From Gnetum montanum (Eukaryota > Streptophyta > Gnetopsida > Gnetales > Gnetaceae), in contig MNCI01025182.1 in NCBI GenBank assembly GCA_015680685.1, positions 169,408 to 233,407 on the forward strand: a stretch of 64,000 bases of DNA, given 5' to 3'. Position numbers and translations under genes: made by a program. Positions 12,968 through 23,099 of this stretch are shown in pieces. Under the pieces are notes generated by a model. It ran no database searches and had not been told where the DNA came from. It was given only the letters and a program-made list of their open reading frames with translations. The stretch's first letter is position 1. Each line of letters begins with the position of its first letter.

Positions 12968-12975
12968 TATAAATA
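12968..12975 (+). promoter_or_regulatory. TATA box of the dioxygenase gene
   Basis: TATAAATA, 58 bases before the ATG at 13034. With transcription starting about 30 bases downstream the 5' leader would be roughly 35 bases. Confidence 0.7.
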
Positions 12976-13033
12976 GTTACGGTGGTTTCGCCTTTTGGGT
13001 ATACGTAGCATTCAGGTGCAAGAACAACTGAGA

Positions 13034-14141
13034 ATGGCTCATGCTGCGACTGCCGATTCCTCAATTGTTAACAGTGAAGGCAGTCTCCCTGTGATATCTC
13101 TGCGGGGAGATCGTTCAAGAATTGTGGAGGAAATCAAAGCAGCGTGCCAGAAATGGGGACTGTTTCAAATCGTCGATCATGGCGTGGATGCAGAGCTCAT
13201 AGCTCAAATGCATCAAATTTCACGCGCTTTCCTGGCCATGCCCCCAGACTTCCGCTACAGATTCCATTCTCGCGGCGGCGTCCCAGACCTGCTCCAAAAC
13301 ACCATTCGCGAGTTCTACCCCTTCGACACTATGCCAGCACAGAAACGCGATTACTCAAAGTGGCCGGATCAGCCACCTGAGTGGCGAAACGTGCTGCAAA
13401 AATACTGTGAAACCATCTACGCAATGGCTCTGGATCTGCTGCGATTGGTTTCGCTGGCACTGGGATTGGAAGAGAATGATATTGTGAAGGCTTGCAAAGA
13501 ACCCACGCAGAAGATTCTTTTAAATTATTATCGCCAGGGCGACAGCTCTGGAAGCAGTACTACTGATACTAGTAATACTAATGTTGCTTTGGTTGGACAC
13601 CGTGATCCGTGTGCGATTACGATTCTGATACAGGAGGATGACGTTAGCGGCCTTGAGACCAGTTGTGATGGCGGCAAAACTTGGGTTTCTGCACCGCCTC
13701 TCCCTGGTGCCCTGGTCGTCAACCTCGGCACGTATCTGGAGGTAAATCACAATGTTTCAGCTTCCATTCATTTCAGGACACGAGCACGAATCCAAATTGT
13801 TTTCGAGAAAAAGTAGTTGCTGGGATTGTTAGGCTTTTATTGATCTTCTTTTGTCTTTTTCTGTACGGTTTTGTCGTGTGTGGTGCTGATGATTGCAGGC
13901 AATCAGCGACGGGGAATTTGAAGCTGCTTATCATCGGGCAGTGGTGAACACAGAGAAGAGCAGAATTTCGGTGGCGGCGTTTCTTTACCCGGCTGAGGAT
14001 GTAATTGTGGAGCCTCTGCCAGGGGTGTTAAAACAATTCCAAGGCCAGCAATGCCCACAGAAAACCCCCATGACGTTTAAAGAGCATTACGTTGAAAGAT
14101 TCACTTACTATGCCACTGCAAAAGCCAGCGATGCTGCATAA
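13034..14141 (+). CDS. 2-oxoglutarate/Fe(II)-dependent dioxygenase, flavanone 3-hydroxylase-like
   Basis: Two exons, 13034-13741 and 13899-14141 (TAA at 14139-14141), joined in phase 0 after codon 236; 316 residues. The frame is open further upstream to a TTG at 12995, but the first ATG after the TATA box is at 13034. The N-terminal DIOX_N part covers residues 17-130 (LPVISLRGD, WGLFQIVDHGV). The 2OG-FeII_Oxy part has NYYR at 164-167, the iron ligands His189 and Asp191 (GHRDP) and His248 (YHRAVVN), and the 2-oxoglutarate-binding Arg258-x-Ser260. RDYSKWPDQP at 105-114 is very like the RDYSRWPDKP block of flavanone 3-hydroxylases. Between residues 80 and 104 it is about 10 residues shorter than typical F3H, in the region leading to the active site. 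All cofactor ligands are present, so it may be active on a flavonoid or related substrate in the cytosol. Flavonol synthase-like or an orphan DOXC enzyme are alternatives. Confidence 0.85.
13742..13898 (+). other. Intron of the dioxygenase gene
   Basis: 157 bases, starting GTAAATC and ending TTGCAG, T-rich near the 3' end. Splicing joins LE (codons 235-236) to AISDGEF, restoring the usual block between the NLG motif and the distal His. Reading through the intron would give a stop at 13814-13816 and lose His248 and Arg258. Confidence 0.9.
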
Positions 14142-14321
14142 TCAAAAATCTTAGCTCCTTTTGTACCTCGATATGGCGTTTTTTCCCCCTTTTTTGTTTT
14201 ATCTTTGTTTGAACTTTGAAGCTTTAGTCGTAAACAAAAGTAGGCTTGGTTACATAACACAAGTCCTGCCTCCGCGATTTTATCGTCTTACTAAGGTGGA
14301 GGATGGATTTTGCTCTGTAAA

Positions 14322-14327
14322 AATAAA
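14322..14327 (+). terminator. Poly(A) signal candidate of the dioxygenase gene
   Basis: AATAAA about 180 bases after the stop codon, in T-rich sequence. It is the first perfect hexamer downstream of the gene. Confidence 0.55.
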
Positions 14328-14360
14328 AGCTTTTATTATCGTGAATATATATTTCAATTA

Positions 14361-15530
14361 GGTGAAAAATATTGCTACTGTTCATGCTAAATTTTAGTTG
14401 AGTCTCCAGAATTCCAATTAATGCCTCAATCTAAATTAGTGAATGCATACTTCACAAGACGATAACATGGTTGTCAATTTTCCATCAATCTTGAAAGAAA
14501 TTTTAAAAACCGATCAAAGTCTCCTTTTGAGACACGTAAACCGCAAAACAAAGGTATAGATCATGGGATAGCGTTGTGAGATTATTTTGTGCTATTGTGC
14601 GGTAAACATTGCCGTTCTCAATTGTGCACCGAAAAAATTAAGTTCCCACAAGTCCGTACAGTAATCCATATATTACGAAATGTTCCTGCCATGTTTTAAG
14701 TCCGTACAGTAATCCATATATTACAAAAAACCGTTGAACTTTTTTCTGTCGAATAACATCGCATCGCAACACAATGTGATGCCATGCACGAAATTAATTA
14801 TAGGACGCCATTGGCGCTGTAGTACAATCGTTGCCCAAGTACAAAAGTAATAAAAGTGTATGTCTTCTACCTTTAACTATTTTAGTTAACGTGTTTAATT
14901 ATTTCAACTTATAATTGACTATCACGTAGTCAGGGAGGCTATGTATATTAATTTCGCCTACTCACATTGCTTAAACCATGTATCCTGCAATTTGAGGGAA
15001 AGATCACAAGAGTGGATGTTTTACAAAACCTGTACGCTGAAAGAAAACTGTAAAACACTGAAAAATTTCTGAGGATGTTCAAATTAAACGTAAAAATTCT
15101 GGGGAACAACGCACTGCAAAACAACCCCAACCTTACCGGAAGAAGACCATAAGAATTCTATCCCAAGGCTACTTCACTGCACCTTTCTAAGGAAGGATTC
15201 ATTTCATTGTCTTATACAATAATAAAATTCTATAAATTAAAAAATAATTCTGTAAAAATGAATCCTGAACGGACTTTGATGGTGGATCGAAAAATCAATA
15301 GATCCAAAAGATTCGGTGTTCCCAAGTTCAAGTTCTGTACAAAACGCAACACTGCATCTGTGTCTAATAAGAATGAAGGCTTCCTTGGGGATAACACATA
15401 GATGTGCCAGAACTGTCTACATTGCAATTGTGAGGAGTGTGTGGTTCATGCATTGTCTGATGCAGCACATAAATGTCGTACACGGATTCCATGTTACTTT
15501 ATTGGGTCCTACGACACATAAATGTGAAAC
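14361..15530. other. Intergenic region downstream of the dioxygenase gene
   Basis: No coding frame with recognisable motifs; the short ORFs on both strands (60-74 codons) lack conserved features. Apart from the direct repeat at 14650-14724 I see nothing specific. Confidence 0.5.
14650..14724. repeat. 27-base direct repeat, 48-base spacing
   Basis: The 27 bases at 14650-14676 (core GTCCGTACAGTAATCCATAT) occur again without a mismatch at 14698-14724, with 21 bases between them. Identity in otherwise diverged DNA suggests recent slippage. Confidence 0.9.
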
Positions 15531-15543
15531 GCCTACATGACAA

Positions 15544-15688
15544 GAAACAACCAGCAATAGCACTAAAATTCTTCCGTCACATGATAAGCACGAAACAACC
15601 ACCAACACCACTAAAATTCTTCCATCACATGATAAGCACGAAACAACTACCAACACCACTAAAATTCTTCCAATCACATGATAAGCAA
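15544..15688. repeat. Minisatellite, three copies of a 48-base unit
   Basis: GAAACAAC starts at 15544, 15592 and 15640, each followed by a CACTAAAATTCTTCC core and a CACATGATAAGCA end. The third copy has one extra C. The 119-codon frame running through it is a by-product of a repeat length divisible by three. Confidence 0.9.
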
Positions 15689-15700
15689 CAGCGGTGTCAG

Positions 15701-15754
15701 TGGCCTTCAACGTGGTGGATGAAGGATTGGCCTTCAACGTGGTGGATGAAGGAT
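15701..15754. repeat. Minisatellite, two perfect copies of a 27-base unit
   Basis: The unit beginning TGGCCTTCAACGTGGTGGAT occupies 15701-15727 and 15728-15754 without mismatch. A diverged version (TGGCCTCCGACGTGGTGGAT) opens the next repeat block at 15788 and 15858. Confidence 0.9.
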
Positions 15755-15764
15755 TACTCATCAC

Positions 15765-15915
15765 ATGATAAGCAACAGCGGTGTCAGTGGCCTCCGACGT
15801 GGTGGATCAAGGATCTCACACAGTCAAGTTGATGCACATAAATATCCGAAATTTTTATGGCCTCCGACGTGGTGGATCAAGGATCTCACACAGTCAAGTT
15901 GATGCACATAAATAT
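15765..15915. repeat. Minisatellite, 70-base period, two copies of a 58-base block
   Basis: The 58 bases at 15788-15845 recur at 15858-15915, identical by eye, separated by 12 bases. They begin TGGCCTCCGACGTGGTGGAT and end GATGCACATAAATAT. A phrase AAGCAACAGCGGTGTCAG at about 15684 and 15771 links this block to the preceding 48- and 27-base units, so the three repeats grew as one nested minisatellite. Confidence 0.85.
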
Positions 15916-16820
15916 TTTTATGCATTGATTGTACTTGTGTGATAAGCTGAAATTTTTAGGAAGTGCGTCAAGTTGATGCACATAAAAATTTTTATGTATC
16001 ATTTGTAATTATATTTTTATATATGTATGAGAATATAATTAAGTTACTTTCTTTGTGCGAATTACAGTCACTGAGTTAGAGTTATTAAATTTTATATATA
16101 GTTAAATTCTTAGTACTATGGATGGACCTAACAAAAGATTGTAGTTGCAACATTATCAATGCAGCAGATTGTTGGAGACATACAAACTAATTATGGTTTT
16201 TTAAGTTATTGCTTATTCTAATGGTATTTCTTATTCGATACAGAAGCTATTAATTAAAGAACGAGAAATTTAAAACTACTTTGGGGAAAATTTAGCTTTA
16301 GTTTTTAGAAAGAATTTGAATTTTTAAATTGCTTTATTGAAAGAAAACTTGTTATCCTTGATTAATTTAGATTCATTTTTTTAGCATTAAAAATTAAATT
16401 TCACCTGGTGAAGTTGTATTCCATGTTTTATTTTAAATTTTAGAGAAGAATAATAAGAAAATTAAATAGCTTTCAAAGCAAAAAAAGAGTATTTAAGAGC
16501 ACTTTAAAGCTTTAGCTTAAATTCTGTGCTTCAATTAAAAATTTCTTATGCTTATGCTTCAGTTCTGGCATAGATCATAAATCTGTGTTACCGAAACTTG
16601 CAAACTCTTGCTTCATTCTGAGATCTTGCGGTAACCTCGGCATCGTAGACTGATACTGCAAGTGTCAAAACCCATCCTACTTGCAGGTTCTGCTCAGCTC
16701 AAAACTTTGACAATGTTTTTTCTTTAATAATAATTATTTTTACCATTAATACCATACAAGAGGAGATGTTGCATTGGTTGCCCATTTTATATAATTTCTT
16801 TCGTTGCCCAGAGAAATGGA

Positions 16821-17315
16821 AGCTTTTCTTGGGTCATCAATTTTTAATATATGCTCTCTTAAATCTAGTGTATTTACAGAATTGGCTGCCACAATTAATT
16901 GGTTTGCAAATTAAATTATTTCTCAAACATTCTTTTTCGAAAATACTTTGGAAGTTATAATTTATTCATGGTATTTAGCATTATATAAATTCAAACTCTC
17001 ACTTTCTTCTTTGTGTGGGTTATCATCATTGAAACAAAAGGCTTGTTAGAGAGAAAATTGAAGCTCCATCTTTAGGTTAGCTCTACAACCTTGCTTTGGG
17101 TCATCAACTCTTAAGTATGCTCTCTTAGATTTTAAAGGTGTATGTAGAAAATCGGCTGCCACATTTATTTGGGTTGCAAATTTGGTTATTTTCCAAACTT
17201 TTTATTTTTTACAAAATAAATTGGAAATTCCAATGCATTCATGGTATTTGGCATATCAATTCAAACTCTCAGTTTCTTCTTTGTGATGGTTGTCATCACT
17301 AAAACAAAAGGTTTA
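16821..17315. repeat. Tandem duplication of about 270 bases
   Basis: The segment at about 16821-17045 recurs at about 17090-17315 with roughly 75-80% identity. Both have TGGGTCATCAA, TATGCTCTCTTA, GGCTGCCACA, TTCATGGTATTT and TTCAAACTCTC in the same order and end in an AAACAAAAGG string. No coding frame. It might be two copies of a small non-autonomous repeat or one old segmental duplication. Confidence 0.75.
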
Positions 17316-17429
17316 TCTAGGAAGAAGTCAATGCTAGAAGCACAAGTGAGGAGGTTTAGTCTTAAATTCTAGAATAATAATTATCATTAACAAATGTTGT
17401 TAACAAGATTGTACTTAATTGGATGGAGT

Positions 17430-18079
17430 TGACAATCTAAAGCAAATCGAGCACCCCTACACCCTAGAGTGCTCAGTACCTTGGCAACCCCTTTGTACAT
17501 TGGCCAACATACCGTAGCACATCACAACCCACAGGACACCATGGCAACTAACTCAACAAGTGTAGACTTCACAACAAATGTCAGTTTTCATAGCTTGCAC
17601 ATCCTAGAGACTATGACTATATTGCCTACTGTGCTTGTCTATACACCATGTACCTTCTCACCTCTTCTTCGCAATTGCTACGCTCCCCCCTATTTGGGGC
17701 GGTGCCATTTTTCCTCTCTCAAACTCTACATTTTCAAGCATTTTCTGTGGCATTTAGCATTGCACTTAGATTTTTCACTATTTTGCATGTATTTGCATGT
17801 TTGCATTGTCATTCTCATGCTGGGAAGCCCCACTATGCTCAAGCTTAATCAGCCTTGATACCACCAAAAACATTGTGTGAACCCCTAGCACTCATTTGTC
17901 AAAACACTCCATAAGTCTTAGTTCGATCAACAAGATTCTCCTGAGTGCTCCACCTTCGTTTTTCCCCTCTCCAATGATGGGGATGGGGTTAGGACTATAT
18001 CGTGACTGTGGATCCCTCAATGTGACCATTCCAACCACCAACATTTTCAATTGCTACAATTTTCTAGTGCTAGAAGGAG
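17430..18079 (+). repeat. 5'-truncated copy of the long LTR-leader unit
   Basis: From about 17430 the sequence matches the part that follows the TATA box in the complete copies at 19030-19808, 42230-42965 and 43940-44645. It lacks the upstream U3-like half. It contains a leader ORF at 17541-17858 and runs directly into the next full unit at 18080. Confidence 0.7.
17541..17858 (+). CDS. Conserved leader ORF of the Tat-like element (copy 1)
   Basis: Starts at ATG in the context GGACACCATGGCA and runs 105 codons to the TAA at 17856-17858. The first 60 residues follow the pattern seen in the copies at 19235, 42419 and 44135: MATNSTSVDF, NVSFHSL, LETMTILP, VYTPCTFSPLL. The tail after about residue 65 differs between copies. 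No known domain is recognised and no signal peptide is evident. It sits after the TATA box of the LTR unit, so it would be the first ORF on the element transcript. Function unknown; it could be an upstream ORF or a remnant of a longer leader protein. Confidence 0.4.
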   Translation: MATNSTSVDFTTNVSFHSLHILETMTILPTVLVYTPCTFSPLLRNCYAPPYLGRCHFSSLKLYIFKHFLWHLALHLDFSLFCMYLHVCIVILMLGSPTMLKLNQP

Positions 18080-18119
18080 GGCCACCAAATTTGGGCCCCA
18101 ACACCTCAACTGGAAATTT

Positions 18120-18640
18120 GTCTAAGTGTTAGCATGAGGAAAATTTTTCCAAGTGTTGGGTCTATGCTCCCACTACTAGGACTATGCTCCTGAGCATAGT
18201 CAACGTAACATGTAGCATAAAATAGATTTGCAAAATCTTCTAAGTGTTGGCAACTGTTGTAAAAATTTTTCTAAGTGTTGTGCTATGATCCCATTACCCC
18301 TACTATGCTCTATAGCATAGGTAGTGTAGCATGCACTTCAGTGGATAGTTTGCCTATGTGTCAAGCTAGAAGCTATCAAGCTAGCTCGGAATGGAAGAAA
18401 TAGTTTGGTAGATTTTCTAACTCATAGGGCTATCCCTCCTACTATGCTCCAGGGTGTAGTTAGCATAGCTTGGGTGAGGACTACAAGTTTTGCCATTTTT
18501 TTTCTAAGTGTCCATGCTACGCTCTCACTTTTCCCTATTACACTCCATAGTGTAGCTAGCATTGGACTTCAATTTTTGTAGAATTTGTCTAACCATCAAG
18601 CTACACTCTAGAGTGTAGCTGGCATAACAATGCAAGAAAA
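18120..18640. repeat. U3 array of CTAYRCTCTAGAGYRTAG palindromes (copy A)
   Basis: Five modules of about 85-110 bases. Each has a TTTTTCTAAGTGTT-like opening, then GCTAYGCTC, then a palindrome such as CTACACTCTAGAGTGTAG (18600-18618) or a near copy (18301-18319, 18428-18446). Equivalent arrays occur at 31.75-32.35, 41.33-41.83 and 43.02-43.52 kb, where CTATGCTCTAGAGCATAG is a perfect 18-base palindrome. Confidence 0.75.
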
Positions 18641-19018
18641 CGTCCAAAAGCTTCTAGAGCTTAGCATCAGCCTCCATATCAGCCTCAACACTCCTCTAGC
18701 AAGTAAGATTAGAAATTTGCATCTCTTTCGCACCCTCACTTGTTTCCAAATTGTGCCTATCCTTGACCCCAATTGAAGGAGGGAAGAGGGTAATCCTGGA
18801 GCGTAGTCTCCAATTTGTACTATTTGTAGACACATTGCAGTCTTTTCAACTCTGGCACATGAAATTGTAGTCATAGTCTAGTAGTCTCTTAGGGTCCATT
18901 GGAACACACCAAATTCTAGCACTAGTTGCTCTAGTGGGAGCGTAGTTAGGTCTAACGTAGCCCCAACTACCCTTATGCCACTTGGCGCCTGATCTGCACT
19001 ATACATCAATCCTAACCC

Positions 19019-19026
19019 TATAAATA
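19019..19026 (+). promoter_or_regulatory. TATA box of LTR unit copy A
   Basis: TATAAATA, following CCTAACCC. The same box lies at 32425-32432, 42205-42212 and 43920-43927 at the same place in the other units. Confidence 0.65.
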
Positions 19027-19234
19027 CCCCAACATTTCATGTTTTAAAGGGGGCAGAAAAAATTCAAACTTTAGTTGGCATTTTTCAGTTGGCAGTTTTG
19101 CATTTGTATGGCATTTTTCACTTGACAAACCTGAAGCAAACCAAGCACCCCTACACTCCAAAGCAATCGACATCTTGGTAGTGCCTTTGCAGATCACCTA
19201 GCATACAATAGCACACCATAGCCCATAGGACACT

Positions 19235-19456
19235 ATGGTAGCCAACCTAGCAAGTGTAGACTTCATGGCAAATATTAGTTTCCATAGCTTGGACATCCCA
19301 GAGACTGCGACTATGCTACCTACTATGCCTGTCTATATACCGTGTACCTCCTCAACTCTTCTTTGTAATTTCTATGCTTCCCCCCTCATTTGGGGTGGTT
19401 CCATTCTTCCTCTCTCAAACTCCTTTACATTTTTAAGCATTTTCTATGGCATTTAG
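19235..19456 (+). CDS. Conserved leader ORF (copy A)
   Basis: 73 codons plus stop from ATG in the context CACTATGGTAGCC. It reads MVANLASVDF, then NISFHSLDIPET, then MLPTMPVYIPCTSSTLL, parallel to the copies at 17541, 42419 and 44135. Differences between copies are mostly substitutions that keep the frame. It lies about 210 bases after the TATA box and ends before the gag region of the element. Product unknown. Confidence 0.4.
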   Translation: MVANLASVDFMANISFHSLDIPETATMLPTMPVYIPCTSSTLLCNFYASPLIWGGSILPLSNSFTFLSIFYGI

Positions 19457-19808
19457 CATCACACTCACATTTTTTTGTTATTTTACACATATTTGCACAT
19501 TTGCATTATCATTCTCGCATCAGGAAACCCTACTACACTTAGGCTTAGTCAGCCCTAGTGCCACTAAAAACACCATGGAAATCCCTAGCACTTATTTGTT
19601 GAAATACTCCATAAATCTTGCTTTGATCAACAAGACCATCTTGGGTGCTCTGCCTTCATTCCACCCCACCCCCCCTCCCCCCCTTCCAGTGGCAACCCTT
19701 CAGATGGGGATGGGGTTAGGATTATACCATGACTATGGTCCCCTAGGTGTGACCATTCCAGCAACCAATGTTTTTAGTCATTATAGTTTTCTAGCACTAG
19801 AAGGAGGG

Positions 19809-20300
19809 TTATGTTGTTTCCTTTTGTGTTCAATGGTAGTCCTGTGTGCTTTCTATAGCTCCATGACTAGTTTCGAGCTATTATAGGCTTGACACCCCTG
19901 TGGACATGTGATAGTAGTAGCTAGACTTTAGGCTAGTGTAGGAATTGTCTATGAGTCAGTTGATGTAGATTGGACCCAATTGTCAATTCCCTTAGAGCTC
20001 TGCTAGATGAAAGCCAAGGCTTATCTTTGGCACTTAACCAAAACTCTAGGTGCTTAGGAGAGCATAGCTGGCTCTTTGCATTATAGCATAGTTGGCTCTA
20101 GTGTAGTAAGCATAACACCAAAGTTAATCACTTTTCAGCAACATTTCAAAGTTAGCCATTTTTTGGTGAATTTTAGAATTGGCCATTTTTTCAACATTTT
20201 TCAGTGTTTGCTTAATTAGTCATTTTTTTTAGAATTTTATATACTTAGCTATTTTCTTTTAGCATTGCAACTTTTACATTTTCACATAACATCATGAACG
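19809..20300 (+). other. Leader between LTR unit A and gag
   Basis: No clear coding frame. A match to a tRNA 3' end (primer-binding site) just after 19808 was looked for by eye and not found. Short repeats of GCATAGYTGGCTC occur near 20067-20100. Confidence 0.4.
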
Positions 20301-22692
20301 TCGAGAAACCTTCAACCTCTGCCTTAAGCATAGTTGTTGTCTGGCCTATCTAGTAGGTGATACAGATTGACTATCCTCCTAGTCTTATACTGGAACAACG
20401 ACAATCACTTAGACTATGCAATCAACCTCCCAAGTACATGGTACTTGATAATAAAAAATATAACTTTCTTTGCATGAAACTCTAGGTGGGTCTATCCCTA
20501 GACTATGAAGAAATGGATGCAAAATGAAGTTATGAAATTATACATCGAAATGGAAGGGAATACCTCCTTGCCCCTAATGATTTCATCCTACTCACTAAGA
20601 CCTCTTGGTGGATGCTTGACCAACTCATTCAACTAAGTGGATCAAATGAGCACGACATAGCAACTGACTATGAGGAGCCCTTGCAAGATGGGCAGGATGA
20701 GTTCAAAGCTTGTTTAGAGAATGAGAACCCATTTTACGTCCCTTTCTAGCATGCTACCTCTAGTTTCATCCCTCTACAGCCTCATTCATCTACCTTCTTT
20801 GAGGTGGTGACATCCCCATCGTCATCTCCCAGGTCAGCACCTATGTTGGCAAACCATCAAGTGTAGTACACCACACATTAGGGTGCAAGACCATCTACCA
20901 TCCTTCTTTTCATGGTCTTGGCCCAGTCTATGCAATCCTCCATGCCAACAACCATGATGATTATGTAGCCCTATGTGCACATGGTGCATATGTCCTAGCC
21001 ACACATGAGCCAGGTGACCTACATCCTACCCATCTCCTTGGCACCACCTACAATAGCCCAAGCCACAACCACATGGTGGGTTGCTACCTCTATGTCCATG
21101 GCATAGCACACATAGTAATAGCATACACAATGTCACATACAACAACACACACACAATAGGCATCTCACATGGTCATGCAACCCATAGCAGGGCCATGGGC
21201 CACTCAAACAACACAATGGGTATCACAACCGGTGCAACTCATGCACTCCCACCTTGAGCTTGGACTAAGCATTCCAGCTCATTCAGATGCTCATCAAGGA
21301 GGTCAAGAAACTTAAGGCTGCCTCCTTTGAAATGGTCCAAGTGATGGACTTTTATCAATATGGCCTAATTAGTCTTGTAGTTCCATCACTAACCCTACCT
21401 TTTCGAATCCAACTTCCCTAGTTTACCAAATATAATAGTGAAGGGACCCTAATGTCCATCTAGTGACCTTTCATTCTAAATGCCTTTTATTGTAGGAATG
21501 GCCACATGCAATCATGCATGTATTTGCCATGTCCTTGACTAGTAAGGAATTAGATTGGTATCATGGACTTCCCAAGGCATCCATATCTTCCTTAGAGGAA
21601 TCGCTTAGTCAATTCATCACTCACTTCAAGTACAACTTGAAGCCTGAGGCAACCTTGGATCAACTAATGCAAATTAAGTAGGTCCACTTAGAGCCTGTAT
21701 AAAAAATCATCTAATGCTAGAGCATCACACTTAATGAAATTCGCAAGCCCATCACGGAAACCCACCTACTGGCCATTTTCAAAGGCATAGTGAATGACTT
21801 CATTAAGTCAAAGTTGTATTACCTTGTCCCCCACTCCCTAAGCCAAACATTTGCTCAAACTAAGAGCATTCATGATGTGGTAGAGGCCAGTAAGGACCTA
21901 GCCTATGTGACCTATAAAAATGCATATGCAAAGAAATACAAGGAAAAGGGTAAGGAAACTACAACCATTGCAATGGTGGCCAATGAGGCCAAGCCAAACA
22001 ATGCCAAACCAACGGCCAAGGCACCCAAGGCCCTAGCCAACAACAAGTCATTTGGCATTGGCACTACAGTGACCAACCAGTTTGCATCATCAGTGGTCAT
22101 GAGGCAAGCTACCCCAAGGCCAAACTTTGAGTGCAAAGATTGCTCAAAGTACACACCATTGCCCATTAAGCTATCAAAGCTGTTAGGTTAATTACTTAAT
22201 GCTAGGCACATCTAGTATAAGCAGATGTCTAAAGATTCTTGCAAGCATCATGATTGCTACTACAAGCTCCTCAAAAACCCATCAGTAGCTGCACAAGACA
22301 AGACTCTAGTCCCTAAGCATTTTACGTTGGATTAGTTCTACCATTATCACCAACTACTTGGCCATGGCATAGGATTTTGCATGGCCTTATGGGATGACAT
22401 ACAATGCATGATTAACCAACACAAACTAGTCTTCAATGTAACCAACCCAGTTTGCGCTAAAAATCAATTAATGAAGGTCTACAAAGACCCTCTTAATGCA
22501 AGTGACATGGGTTACGTCATCAATTCCATCAATGTTGATGACAACGTAGAACTAGCACAAGAGCCATTCATGGTTCAAGTGCACTTTGGCAATCTTGGGG
22601 CTTCCTTGGCATCAACTAGTTTGAGGTTCCCTTTTATTGTTAGAGCACCACCTCAGGCACCCATAACACCCTTTGTGATCAGGGCCCTGTAG
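20300..22692 (+). pseudogene. Ty3/gypsy (Tat-like) gag remnant, element E1
   Basis: A plus-strand frame with many stops carries gag blocks. There is a Pro/Met/His-rich N-terminal stretch (20.75-21.25 kb). At about 21395 PFRIQLP.FTKYNSEGT corresponds to the start of the retrotransposon gag domain. Near 21535-21650 come LDWYHGLPKASISS and FITHFKYNL. A Lys-rich stretch lies at 21930-22040. Near 22340-22430 a knuckle-like YHYHQLLGHG...WDDIQCMINQHKL matches the zinc-knuckle region of Tat elements, with its cysteines partly lost. Open pieces are 21790-22191 and 22381-22692. Many stops lie where Gln codons are expected. Gag would form the virus-like particle of the element. Confidence 0.7.
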
Positions 22693-23099
22693 CATGTTAT
22701 GGCAATAAAAACCCAAACATCCTTCGTCATCAAGATGTCATAATGTGTGGACTCCTTGCTCACTTGGAGTTTGGTGGTGGGGACTATCTTAGGCCCTGCT
22801 TTCCTAAGGCCTCATTCTACATACAACACTAAGTAGTCTAGGTGGTAGCTCGGGAGGCCCAATGAACACCTCACCAACAAGATGATTAGAAAACACTTGG
22901 AGTTAGGTCCCCCTAAGCTTGTCCCCTTGTCTTCTATTTCCATGGCCATGTTGACTAAGAATGCCAATGCAAGCAATCAACAACTAAGCACTAAGGCTCA
23001 AAATCAAGCAAAACAAGTAAAGCCCAAATCTCCTCCCTAAGAGATCCGTCCCTTGGACCATATGGAGGAGATGAAGGCCAACAAAGTAATAGACAATGG

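Larger units (their letters stand above)
18080..19808 (+). repeat. Long LTR-leader unit of the Tat-like element (copy A)
   Basis: Follows GAAGGAGGG, a polypurine-like run. It starts with CCAAATTTGGGCCCC and contains, in order, the palindrome-rich U3-like half (18120-18640), a TATAAATA box at 19019-19026, an A-rich leader and the short ORF at 19235. It ends at GAAGGAGGG (about 19800-19808), after which internal sequence begins. The same layout is found at 31.7-33.4, 41.3-42.97 and 42.97-44.65 kb. Exact LTR ends are uncertain because the TG/CA termini are not clear by eye. Confidence 0.65.

Noticed and set aside
12995-13033. Upstream extension of the dioxygenase frame from TTG at 12995
   Set aside because: Plants start at ATG; the first ATG after the TATA box is at 13034, and the extension would begin within about 25 bases of the TATA box, before the likely transcription start.
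13520-13750. Antisense frames over the dioxygenase exon
   Set aside because: Shadows of the coding strand; the plus-strand frame has all family motifs.
15417-15832. Frames of 115-119 codons on both strands with repeated peptides
   Set aside because: They arise because the minisatellite units (48 and 27 bases) are multiples of three.
15544-15915. Possible CRISPR-like array
   Set aside because: Units are contiguous without unique spacers, and the context is plant nuclear DNA.
19809-19860. Primer-binding site after LTR unit A
   Set aside because: No convincing match to a tRNA 3' end could be seen, and the LTR end is uncertain.
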